Positions 54,790 to 64,000 of a stretch of 64,000 nt of DNA are shown piece by piece (positions within the stretch are counted from its first letter, which is position 1; the number at the start of each line of letters is the position of its first letter). Below the pieces are notes generated by a model that was given only the letters and a program-made list of their open reading frames with translations, searched no databases and was not told where the DNA came from. The position numbers and the translations under genes are program-made. This stretch comes from Symbiodinium sp. CCMP2592 (Eukaryota; Sar; Dinophyceae; Suessiales; Symbiodiniaceae): the NCBI GenBank assembly GCA_905221615.1, contig CAJNDT010005877.1:1-64000 (forward strand), in the 5' to 3' direction.

Positions 54790-57700
54790 AAAACAAAAAC
54801 CAACGCTAGGTTTTGCAGCTGTTCGAGACGGAAGCTGGGACCTGGAATCAAGCTGACTGAGGGCTACACGGCTACAATCTCTGTTGTATTGGAGTCTCCA
54901 CTTGCTTGCAGCGTCCTGTCTTGTCTCATGTCCATGCCGTGTATTTCGAGTTGTAGACTTGGCACACAGCTGGGATGAGCGACTGAAAAGGTTTCGGCCG
55001 GTTAGGCTTTAGTTGGCGTGAAGACGGTATGAACTGTCGAAAAAGAAAAGGGATTCGGATCGAGCGCTTAGAGGCGCGAAATTGCTGAAGAGGCAGTTTC
55101 CGTCGAATTGCTCTTGCGGAATCGTTAACGGCAGAAGCCAGTCTGCTGTGAGAGCGGAGTGTCACTCAAGGCTTTGCGCTTGCGGCCTGGGGACGAGATT
55201 CTATGCGAGCGGACGTCGAGCATCTTGCTGAGCGATGTGCCGTGCAGAGGCGATCGGGTCTCCTGTCCAGACGTTGCCTGCTGAAGCCACAGCGCAGGAT
55301 CCTTATGTTAGAAACTGGGAACCAATGGATGCTTTTCCATTGCGCGATCACCTGGGTGAAAGTCATGGCGATGTCCGGCTCGACGCAGGGTGCAGTTATT
55401 CGGTCTGCACCGGATTGTCAGACAACCAAACCGTTTGGGCGAGGAATCTGACATCCATTGTCGTTGGGCATAGACTCCAAGCCTCAATTTCCGTGGGTTT
55501 TCATGCTTGCCCTATGCTCAGGCCTGCATGTTATGCTGGTTTTGTTTCAGCCTGGGATTGCCGCCTGCGCGCGGACAGTTGAATGTATCGGCTCAACAAG
55601 TGGATGCATGATCTGTGCGTGGCAAACACAGGATACTTAGCAGTGGGCTGACGTCTCTTCAGGCGTGATCAAGTCTACTGCAGAAACCTATTCGGATCCT
55701 AATAATAAAAGAACCGAAACGGTGGAGTTTGTAAAGCTGTTCGACAAGCTCCTTCAATCGTCTTGCCTTGCCCTCATGTAGTGTGCCGAATGCCGTCTGA
55801 CAAATACCATGCCCGCAACTTGTCACCACAACTTCGCGAAGTTATCATGCAGCCCAGCCTGCATGATCGCCCAGGTGAGAGACCCTGCCCCCTAAGCAGT
55901 GTTGTCTGTTCCTATCACAAGTCTTCTGATAAAGGATTCCGAAGCTGAGCTGCGCCAATCCTGTTTCGAACGAGCCATGGAATGGAAGAGTTGCCCTTGG
56001 AGCCCGGCATGCGACAGGACCAACAAGTGTTTCCAAAACGCATGCTCTGCTGGATTTGCTGGCGCTCCGTCTCTTAATGTCCTGTCGAACCACATCAGCC
56101 TCGTCCTGAGTTGAGTTCGCCGCCCAAGTCTCCAGCCCGTCTCAACGAAAAAACGTGAGCACACCTTTTCATTAGCCACTCGCGCCCTTTGCTTTTGATT
56201 TTGCCTTTCTCTTCTTGGGCGCAGGTGCCGCTTCTGCCTGGCTCCGCCAGGCCGTGCTCATGCCCCAAGAGGAACTCAACTGCAGGACACCCTCCGCTTC
56301 GCTCAGCTTCCTGCTCCTGGGGGCACTGCCCCCGGATACTTCGCCTTAGAGTGTCGATAGAATTAAATCCACAGGTTGACAAGGCTTCTATCGGGACGCT
56401 GCCCAAGCTCTTCTTGTGCTGAGGGCTTAAGCATCTGACTGGGTCTCTTAATTGAGTGGTGACCTGCTACATGCCTGCCGTAACACCATGACTAAACACC
56501 ATCTAGTCCGGCACCGAAGGTGGGCCCTCACAGAGAAAGGGACAACAGCCGAAGCAAGTGTTCCACAACAAGTGCGATTAAGCTGCAACGAAGCCAGGCA
56601 CATCAAACTTCCGCCTAGGTCGCCCAGACTATAGTCAGAGATGCTGGTTTCGCAGGCACAAACTCATGCAGTTGCAATCTGAGTCCCATGATCTGCTCGC
56701 ATTTTCCGTTCTGCGGGTGAGGCCCCGAAATCAGTTTCCGCTGAAGCCTCAACAACTCAATGTGGGAAAGCCAGCACATGCCCCGCCACTGCCAGACGTT
56801 TGCCTGCAGTGTTGTGCCATAGCCAAGACATAACACGGGCCTGCAACCAGCAACGGGCTGCACACTATCACACTGCCCTGCCCAACCAAAGTGGCATGCA
56901 CATATTGCACCTTGCCCAGGACGGATAGTCCGACCCTGGCAACTTGAAGAGCCAAACTCCGTCTGCCAAAGCCTCAGCCGGTGAAAGAAGCGGACTGAGG
57001 TCATGGGGATGTTGTGATCACAGCCACTGGTCCGCATCGCTGAAGTCGTCAAACGCATGATGCTATGATCATGAGCCAGGCAGCTGCAGCAGAAAGTCCG
57101 TAGGGCTTGCCGAGCTCAGCAGCTAGCGGAGAGTCTTGCTCTTTGGCAACTCCGGCGTTCTCGACGCCGCCAGGAACCTTCAACCTGCAGTCATGGGATG
57201 CCACCGTTAGACCGTGGGCGCACGCATGTGCAGGCTGCTCAGGTGCACAAGGACCTGCGGCCCTGCTGCCGAGGAACAAGTAACAGTCAAAAAAACGCGG
57301 ACATGCCGCAAGAAATTCATCCAAGATGCTGACTTCCTTAGATATGATCAAATCTTCGAGTGTAACCCTCTGAAGAATTCCAAAGACAAGAACAAGGGTT
57401 CAAGGCCACCCATGCCTCACATGCACACCGAACTGATCTTCCCAGGGGCAGGCAGCTTGTGATAGCATCGGCCGGGTGAGAGCATAGACACTGCGACACG
57501 TGGCGTGTAGGACAGTCAAGAGCGCAGGGAGTCCAGATTTAAATCACGTTGACGGCTGTGCTGATGGGTCTGACATTCGAGGACTTGCCTCATTTTGCAC
57601 ACTTGCAGATATGAGATCTTCGCGGTGGTCTGTCGTGGGGACACAGGTGAAAATCACCGCGACAGCAGTGGAGTCAACTTGTTTAGCACTCTGGACGGGC

Positions 57701-58185
57701 GACCGCGAGACACGACATGGACAACTACGAGGTCACGAGACAAGAGTGCTCGGGATCCCTTGTCCCTGTGGACCAGACCCAGCGCACAAACTTGGAGCTT
57801 AGAGAGGCTGCGCACTTCCGTGAGAAGCAGTGCCACCAGACGCCAAGTGAGGTTTTGGCCATATCATAACCTTACATGGTGGAGCGACTCCGAATGACAG
57901 TCCTGTGCGCGCAACTGCTCTTCGGAAGAGAAACTAGATGTGCTACAGATGACATTCGCCGAACGCGCGCGTATCATGATGGTTCAAGCAGTACAATGTA
58001 CATCATCTGGTTGCGGCATGCATCAGGTCCCCCTGGACGATTAGCCATGCACTGCAGTTTTTGAGTACAAACGGGCAATTGGCCCAGCCTAGCATAAATA
58101 AACTCCAGAAACAGCCCGGTCCAACAAAGTGGTTGCTAGCTCGCTATGCAGATGTGGACGTCATGCTGCATGGGGAATGCATGAC
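54790..58185. other. Unassigned region
   Basis: No gene, repeat array or RNA is recognised. Open frames are under 120 codons and lack signatures. Confidence 0.4.
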
Positions 58186-58188
58186 TAC

Positions 58189-58275
58189 TGCTGCTGCTGC
58201 TGCTGCTGCTACTGCCACTGCTACTGCTACTTCTACCGCTACATCTGTCAATCCTGCTACCTCTACATCTACTAT

Positions 58276-58313
<38 letters not shown>

Positions 58314-58314
58314 T

Positions 58315-58376
<62 letters not shown>

Positions 58377-58377
58377 T

Positions 58378-58430
<53 letters not shown>

Positions 58431-58431
58431 A
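58189..58431. repeat. (CTG) then (ACT)n microsatellite 5' of element C
   Basis: CTGCTG at 58189-58215, mixed ACTGCT, then about 50 ACT units at 58266-58430. The tract ends directly at the start of element C. Confidence 0.95.
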
Positions 58432-58487
58432 GGGTCTCGGCTGGAGCTGAACAGGAAACAGGAGTAGGCTCTCGTGCGGTGGCGTGC

Positions 58488-60290
58488 ATGGCATTCATTC
58501 CTCGACTGCTGCTTTTTATCTGTTTCTGCTACAACATAACATCACCGCTCTGGCTGTCCGGGTCCCAAATCCCGGAGATCTCCTTACGAATGGATGCTGC
58601 TCGACGGACAGCGGAGAGATCAGACCCGAGGGTTGGGTCATTCACCACACGTGATCCAGGAGCTCTGGCTTCTGCTGGAGCAAAATACTCTGGAGGGAAT
58701 GGCGAAGACCTACGCGCGGCACCTTTTAACAGGACGCGGAAGCGCGCATACAGACGAGCCCGAAGACGGGCTGAGATGCATGGCGCCACGACATACAGAG
58801 GAAGGGTCTGGACAGCTGCCGAGTTGGGAACCAAGCAGCTTCAGCAGCCAGGCGAAGCAACTGCTCCGCAAAACCCGATGAGGAGATCAGCTCCACAGGA
58901 CCGCTGGGAGGCTCAACCGCGCATTGCGGTGCGCACATACAACGCTGGAGGCTTTACAAGTGAAGTCTATGATGTCTTCTGTCACTGGCTACAGCATCAC
59001 TGCCAGGACGATGTCGTGATGGTGCAGGAGCTGCACTGGGGCTGCGGAAAAACTGCCGGAAGCTGGAAAATCCATGGATGGCATTTCTTCATGAGTGCTG
59101 ACCCGAAAAACAGATACGCGGGGGTTGGTATAGCTCTGTCAGAACGCATCATGGCCCAGGCTACTGTAAGCCACTGCACGATCCTCCCGGGCAGACTGCT
59201 GCAAGTAAAGTGCTGCACTCCGCGCCTTACAGTCGACTTCATCTGTGGATACCAGGCAGTTTGGCAGGAAGGTGCCGCGGCGAAGTCAGCAGGACTCCGT
59301 GACGAATTCTGGATGAAACTGGGAGGGCTTCTACAGGGCCTGCCGCAGCGCAACTTGCTGGTGGTTGGCGCAGATCTCAACACGCACTGCCACCCAGTAC
59401 GAGGCCTGATAGGTCGCGGAGTTATGAAAACACACCATAATCCTGACCCTGATTTTGTTCAATTGCTGCAACAACATGACCTTGTTCTGTTAAACACATG
59501 GGGACAGGCTCACCCGCGCGTCAGTCACACGTTCAGCAGTCATAATGCTAGAAGCCAGATAGACTTCATAGCGACACGCCGTCCAGTTGCGGACGCCAAA
59601 GCGCGCCAAGCAGCGCCACAAGCGTTCGACATGTCACCATGGAGGCGGGGACCGAAACATCGTGCAATCTGCGCCTCTCTGCCTTGGCGCGCAGGCTGGA
59701 CTTTCAGGAAAAGTGAGAAGGGCTCACCAGCCGACTCTTTAGCAGCATTGCGTTTGTCCATCAAACATGGCCTTCCTAGTGCGGATGAACTCCGCGCCCG
59801 CGTAGACCAGCTCCTTAAGGACAGCCCTGCCATCACCATCGCCCAGGCCAATCAAAGCGTTCGTAACATATGTGTGAAGCTGTTTCCTGCCCGCCCTAAA
59901 ACCTCCTCTAGACCTGGCGGTAGAAAAGAGGTCACCCAAAAGGTAGAGGCCATGTGGAAGGCTCACGCATCCCTGTGTGATATTCGGTCCTCACGACCGG
60001 AACGCGGCATACTAGCAGCCGGCAGAGCGGCTGCGAAATTTCTGCAAAGCAGCCGAGCACTCAAAGCTGCCAGCAGACGGGCCAGAAAGCAGTGGTACGA
60101 GGAGCAGATAGTCGCTGCAGAGGTAGCTGCAAGCAGGCACGACTTAGGGGAGGTTCATCGTATAATTCGGGTCTTAGCTCCTAAGCGGAAGAGGGAGGTA
60201 GTCTGCATCAAGAGCGAGGAGGGCCGTCTGCTCAGTCCTGCTGCCGAGTTTGATGCCATCTATCAGCACTACAGCACGGCCTTTGGCAGA
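58488..60290 (+). CDS. Element C: AP-type endonuclease ORF
   Basis: The frame is open from 58479, with a first ATG at 58488. ATG 58594 (MDAARRTAERSDPRVG) is an alternative, and the hydrophobic stretch between them is probably leader. A basic preamble (RKRAYRRARRRAEMHG, TYRGRV) leads into the endonuclease: RTYNAGGF (58938-58955), QELHW (59025-59039), VGADLNTH (59367-59387), SQIDFIATR (about 59554) and GPKHRAIC (about 59649). These are the N, E, D-x-N, D and H motifs of LINE endonucleases, all present. A Lys/Arg-rich linker toward the RT follows. The original frame continues to 60458, but RT homology shifts frame near 60285. Confidence 0.82.
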
Positions 60291-61301
60291 ATATCAAGTG
60301 CCACCAGCAGTTGCACCTATAAGGTTCCAGGAGTCGGACATACTCGGCACCATAGCACAGCTCAAGCCAGGCAAAGCAGTGCCAAAGACCAGCCTTCCGA
60401 CCGAAGTCTGGCAGTTGTGTGCATCCAGCTTCTCGAAGCTTCTGACCGCGCGTCTTAATGAATGCCCTGCTGCCACCCATTGGCCCGAGGAGGTCAGTCA
60501 CTGTTCGCTTGCGCTGTTACCCAAGCCTAATCGTCCCAGCAAAAGCCCAGGAGACCTCAGGCCACTAGGATTGCAAGACCCGGGCTCTAAGATCTTGGCC
60601 ATGCAGTTGCGCAAGCAGTTGGAGGCTGTCACGGACAGCTTTGTTGCACAGCGTCCCCAATTTGCTTACATTCGTGGCAAGGCAATAGACGAAGCCATCA
60701 GCAGGGTGGCAGCACACTGCTCCAGAGTCAGATCCAAGTTGCAGGTTTCTTCGCAAAGTGTACATGCTAAATACTCAGGTGCGGCGGCTAGAGCTAGTAC
60801 TTGCGAGGGTGGGTTATGCTTAGCCTTGATCTTAGCCGGGCTTTTGAAAGTCTGCAAGCCTCCCTAGACCATGCACTAGTGCCCAACGACCTGCAGCATG
60901 CGATCCTGCAACTACACGAGAACTGCCGGTACGAAGTTAACCACAAAGGTCATGTTGGAAGCTTCGCAATGCAGCGTGGCGTTAGGCAGGGCTGTGCTCT
61001 TAGCCCAACACTGTATGTCTTATTCACATGCCTTCTGTATGATGAACTGGCAGCTCAGACCAGCGAAGCATGGGCCAAGGAAGCCTTGTCTCTCTTTGCC
61101 GATGATAGTCACCTGTCTTGGGAAGTCCAGACACTGAGCGATCTGGCGTTTGTCATGAAATGCATACAGGTTACGTTTCGGGTCTTCCAGAGGCACGGCA
61201 TGAGAGTCAACGCTGCCAAGTCCCAGCTGATACTCCGGTTGCGTGGCAGTGCTGCAGCGAGATGGCTGCGAAGGCGGCTAGCGGCTAGTCAGGCAACCTG
61301 A
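60286..61301 (+). pseudogene. Element C: reverse transcriptase (frameshifted)
   Basis: The first part lies in one frame (KPGKAVPKTSLPTEVWQL, LLPKPNRPSKSPGDLRPLG, RPQFAYIRGKAIDEAI). After a shift near 60820 it continues as MLSLDLSRAFESLQ, RQGCALSPTLYVLF and LFADDSHLSW (FADD at 61095-61106, where element B has YADD). A TGA at 61299-61301 interrupts it before the thumb (VYLGVVISYG, about 61367). Motifs A and C keep their catalytic Asp residues. Only the frame breaks show decay. Confidence 0.8.
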
Positions 61302-61317
61302 TGGGGTTAAAGTCAAT

Positions 61318-62577
61318 ATGGGCACCCCGCACTCACCCCTTTGGATCCCTAAGGTTGATAAAATGGTTTACTTAGGAGTGGTGATCTCGTATGGTAACTA
61401 CGAACTGCAGACTGCATTACACCGCTTGAAGGCAGCCACCGCGAATAGGCATAGGCTTGCTAGGGTGCTGCACAACCGGCAGTTGTCTTTGCCGCAACGT
61501 GCTCGACTGTACAGTGCCTGTGTGCGCAGCAGCCTTTTCTACGGGCTGCACGCCATCGGTCTAACCAGTGTCGCAGCGAGGAAGTTGGACCAGGCGGACG
61601 CGCGCGCACTGCGTGCGATAGCTCGTTCGCCTGCATTCCTAACACACGAATCCACGGTTGCCTTACGCGCACGCCTAAACGTTAAGTCACCTCTTGTCAT
61701 CCTTACCCGAACCTTGCAGAAGCGACGGGACACTACCGTGCAGCCCGAGTGCCGAGAGTGGTTCGACATCAAGCTCGAACAGATGAGTCACTTACAAAGT
61801 GCGCCGACTGCCAGTGCCTTGACGCCGGTGGATGGACCAGCCATAGGTAAGCCCTGCCCTGAATGTGGTCTCTATTTCAGTAGCATTCGGCACATGAGAT
61901 CACATCGCACCAGGCAGCACTTCAAACAGGATAAACCCCAGCGCACACGCGAAGGGGTCATGGCAGCTGAAGCTTACGTGTGCCAAACTGTCGGAGGTCT
62001 CCCGCAATGCAATCACTGCAAAAGAATCTTCACTAGGGTTGAGGGCCTTAAGAAACACCTTAATAGGGGGTGTGACGCACGGCGGGAAGACATGTTGCCA
62101 GCTGAAGGGGAAGCCGCTGTGACGCCGGGTCAGGTCCCCGGTCATCTAGTGGAGTCGCTTGTCGGGCACTCGTGCCGGACTCCACAGGCTGCCCCGGAGG
62201 CCGCAACACCGGTCACCGGTCCGCTACTGCTCAGAGCAGACTGCTCAGTCCCAACTTTGTGGAGTGCATTAGTCGAGGATGGAAAACAGCCTTGCGCGAG
62301 CCTTCAGTACTCGCTTCCTTAAGTCAGCACTGCCTGCTTTGTGGACAATGGTGCACTGCCACAGAGTTTAAGCAACACATACGCTTGATGCATAGCAGCG
62401 CATGGACTCACAAAGAGGAAGCTGATGCAGTGCCGCGCAGTGGTTTATCGGCTCACACTCAGTGTGTTTACTGCGGTGTGCAAACGCGCCAGCCTCGTCG
62501 TCACCTTAAGCACTGCCAGGTTGTTTTTCAGGCTGCACTGGGTCATTGTCTGCTACGCTCCTCCACGACTGAAAACA
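61318..62577 (+). pseudogene. Element C: RT thumb and four zinc fingers
   Basis: The frame from 61318 holds KMVYLGVVISYGNYELQTAL and the helical C-terminal RT part, then CPECGLYFSSIRHMRSHRTR..H (about 61855) and CNHCKRIFTRVEGLKKHL..C (about 62008). A frame change near 62250 leads to CLLCGQWCTATEFKQH...H (about 62333) and CVYCGVQTRQPRRHLKHC, ending 62516. Number, order and spacing match the four fingers of element B. Confidence 0.75.
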
Positions 62578-63563
62578 ATGACAACGCTGGAGGAGGGAAT
62601 GGACGTGGACCTCGCCGAGCAGTCTCGCCGAGAGCTAGCGGATGTCCTGGGCAAGAGCGCTCGCCAGTACGGAGCGGAGTCGGGCGACAAGAAGAAGGAG
62701 GACCCGAACGAGCGCCCCTCCAAGTGGCCAAAGGACGGCACCTTGAAAGGGAAGGGACAGTGGGGACACTGGGGGCAAGGCAAGCGACCATGGGAGCCGA
62801 GCGGATCCACGGAGCAGGAGCCTCCGACACTGGACCAGGCGACGATCAATTTGATCAAAAGTCTGGTGCGCCTCAGCCTCCGACACGAGGAGGAACTGAT
62901 GCGAATCCGACCAGACGTCGGGTTCGTCATGTTCATCGACACGTGCGATATGGGCTGCTTGGGGATGCTGAAGCAGGCCGCCGGCAACTGGCAAGAGCTT
63001 TTCTCGCAGGGCAAGGTTCGCTCCTCCCTACGTCTAATGCTGGCGCTGGCACTGTTTACGGATCTCAAGACGAGAGCCGAGGAGACCCTGGCAGACCAGG
63101 AGCGTCTCACCAAATGCCACACAGTGGGATGGGTGAAGGAAACGGAGTCGGGCCTGGACCCAGCCTGGACCTATCACACCTGGGACCCCGCCCCCAGAAG
63201 AAGCAGAGGTCCTGCTGGAGAAAGCTTTGAAGCACTCGGAGCTCATGAGGATCCTGGACCAGCTTGCAGCACCTACCACGGGAGCAGGTCCTCACGAGGT
63301 TCAAGTCGGTGAGGCCCCTAGCGGACAGTTACGACTCGGAGGTGGTTCCATTCCTCATCTCGGTGGGCCTTCGCGGGGAGTCGAGCCAGATCTGCTTCAA
63401 CGCACTGCAAACCCTCTCCGGATGCGCGGTGATGAAGCTGATGGGGGTGCGCATCCGTCCAGAACGGATCCAGAAGACGCCGCTCATGAAATCGGTCGAG
63501 GAGGCCTTTCTCGCCACCAACTACTGCGATTGGACCCGCAGAGCAACACAGTGGGGCCAGTAG
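62578..63563 (+). pseudogene. Element C: conserved linker ORF
   Basis: ATG 62578 (MTTLEEGMDVDLAEQSRREL) lies 61 nt after the last finger in the +1 frame, as in element A. A Lys/Gly/Trp-rich stretch (KGKGQWGHWGQGKRPW) precedes a helical domain (NLIKSLVRLSLRHEEELMRI, MGCLGMLKQAAGNWQELF). Frames shift near 63190 (LMRILDQLAAPTTG) and 63240 (VLTRFKSVRPLADSYDSEVV to DWTRRATQ, stop 63563). It is homologous to element A 26983-27900. Function is unknown. The charged N-terminus suggests nucleic-acid binding, as in a Gag/ORF1-like protein displaced to the 3' side. Confidence 0.6.
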
Positions 63564-64000
63564 GAGAGCTAGGTCGCTCTCCGGCTGGAGCCGCGTCTTG
63601 GGTAGCGCGGCTATCCCCACGCCCAATGCTCAGTGTGTCGCGAGCCAAACTTCGCAATCGAAGTAATGTGTGCTACATTAATGCTATAGCCCAGGCCGTC
63701 TACTGGATTGGGGAACTCTCGTCGGCACAGGAGGCATGCTGGGGACGCCTTAGAGCGGGCATTGCTTTGCTAGCGCGGGAGTGTCAGCTTCACCTGCCTG
63801 AGTGCATCGCCACGCAATCCTTGTTTGTTGGCTGGAGAGACCTGCATCAGCAGCATGACGCAGCTGAGTTCCTTATTCACCTGCTTGCTCATGCACGCCC
63901 AAAAGCACTGGAGGGAGAGTGGCAAGCTCGACTTACCAACCCTCACCGCCTGAATGATGCAGGACCGCTGAACCACTTGATGCGCATACACCCCGCAGGC
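63564..64000 (+). CDS. Element C: USP (C19 peptidase) domain, N-terminal part
   Basis: The open frame contains the Cys box NRSNVCYINAIAQAVYWIGE (Cys codon 63671-63673) and, about 60 residues on, LHQQHDAAEFLIHLL, matching the QDAxEF box of ubiquitin-specific proteases. The His and Asp boxes would lie beyond the window. The frame is open to the end of the window. It aligns with element B residues about 970-1060 and with element A. Confidence 0.75.

Larger units (their letters stand above)
58432..64000 (+). mobile_element. Retroelement C: EN-RT-zinc finger-linker-USP element (cut by window end)
   Basis: Begins with GGGTCTCGGC at the end of the (ACT)n tract. In order it holds an endonuclease, reverse transcriptase, four zinc fingers, the linker domain and the first half of a USP domain before the window ends. 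Frames change at about 60285, 60820, 61301, 62250, 63190, 63240 and 63560, so it is probably inactive, although the 62578 frame change is also found in element A. Confidence 0.82.

Noticed and set aside
62543..63122. Long minus-strand frames opposite the element C linker
   Set aside because: Ser/Arg/Pro-rich antisense shadows. The plus strand has homology to element A.

Overview
The window is nuclear DNA of a dinoflagellate, most likely a Symbiodinium-type alga. The clearest sign is a complete, exact copy of the dinoflagellate spliced-leader sequence (DinoSL) on the minus strand at 44979-45000, with a 16-nt partial copy at 46081-46096. Supporting signs are TTTAGGG-type telomeric repeats, a dinoflagellate-type degenerate EF-hand family with the MRPFAEQTGF and GCYC signatures, long (AGT)n microsatellites, and almost no conventional single-copy genes. 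No rRNA, tRNA, CRISPR array or bacterial operon was recognised.

Layout. 1-1790: a CA-rich minisatellite, interstitial telomeric repeats and a 36-bp satellite. 1791-6700: mostly unassigned, with two possible minus-strand exons. 6747-9190: an (AGT)n tract, then a decayed LINE-like retroelement reduced to an ORF1-like region and part of an endonuclease. 9206-10920: three tandem satellites with periods of 115, 84 and 73 bp. 11004-25448: a 14.4-kb DNA transposon, recognised here from terminal inverted repeats starting CTTCTAAGGGCGG. It carries a CACTA/KDZ-like transposase, a 703-aa protein of unknown function, a protein with a classical nuclear localisation signal, a Lys/Ala-rich Cys-motif protein, a micro-exon gene, a 42-bp-phased iteron array and a private hairpin motif. 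25860-28812, 31097-36228 and 58432-64000: three related non-LTR retroelements, called A, B and C. 36229-46400: low-information DNA with repeats, RT debris, spliced-leader relics and minus-strand exon-like ORFs. 46555-51292: nine tandem minus-strand EF-hand exons, with a tenth diverged copy at 39977-40435. 51300-58180: exon-like fragments and unassigned DNA.

The most notable system is the retroelement family. B keeps one 1218-codon open frame that fuses a reverse transcriptase, four zinc fingers and a C-terminal ubiquitin-specific protease (USP, peptidase C19) with its Cys, Gln-His-Asp-x-x-Glu-Phe, His and Asp-Asp boxes. A and C carry the same USP domain but place an extra conserved domain between the zinc fingers and the protease. 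In both, that domain starts at an ATG about 60 nt after the last zinc finger, in the +1 frame. This suggests a dinoflagellate LINE lineage that encodes its own deubiquitinase-like enzyme. In the DNA transposon, the transposase, nuclear-targeted proteins and shared hairpin motif all lie between one pair of terminal repeats, consistent with a single autonomous multigene element.
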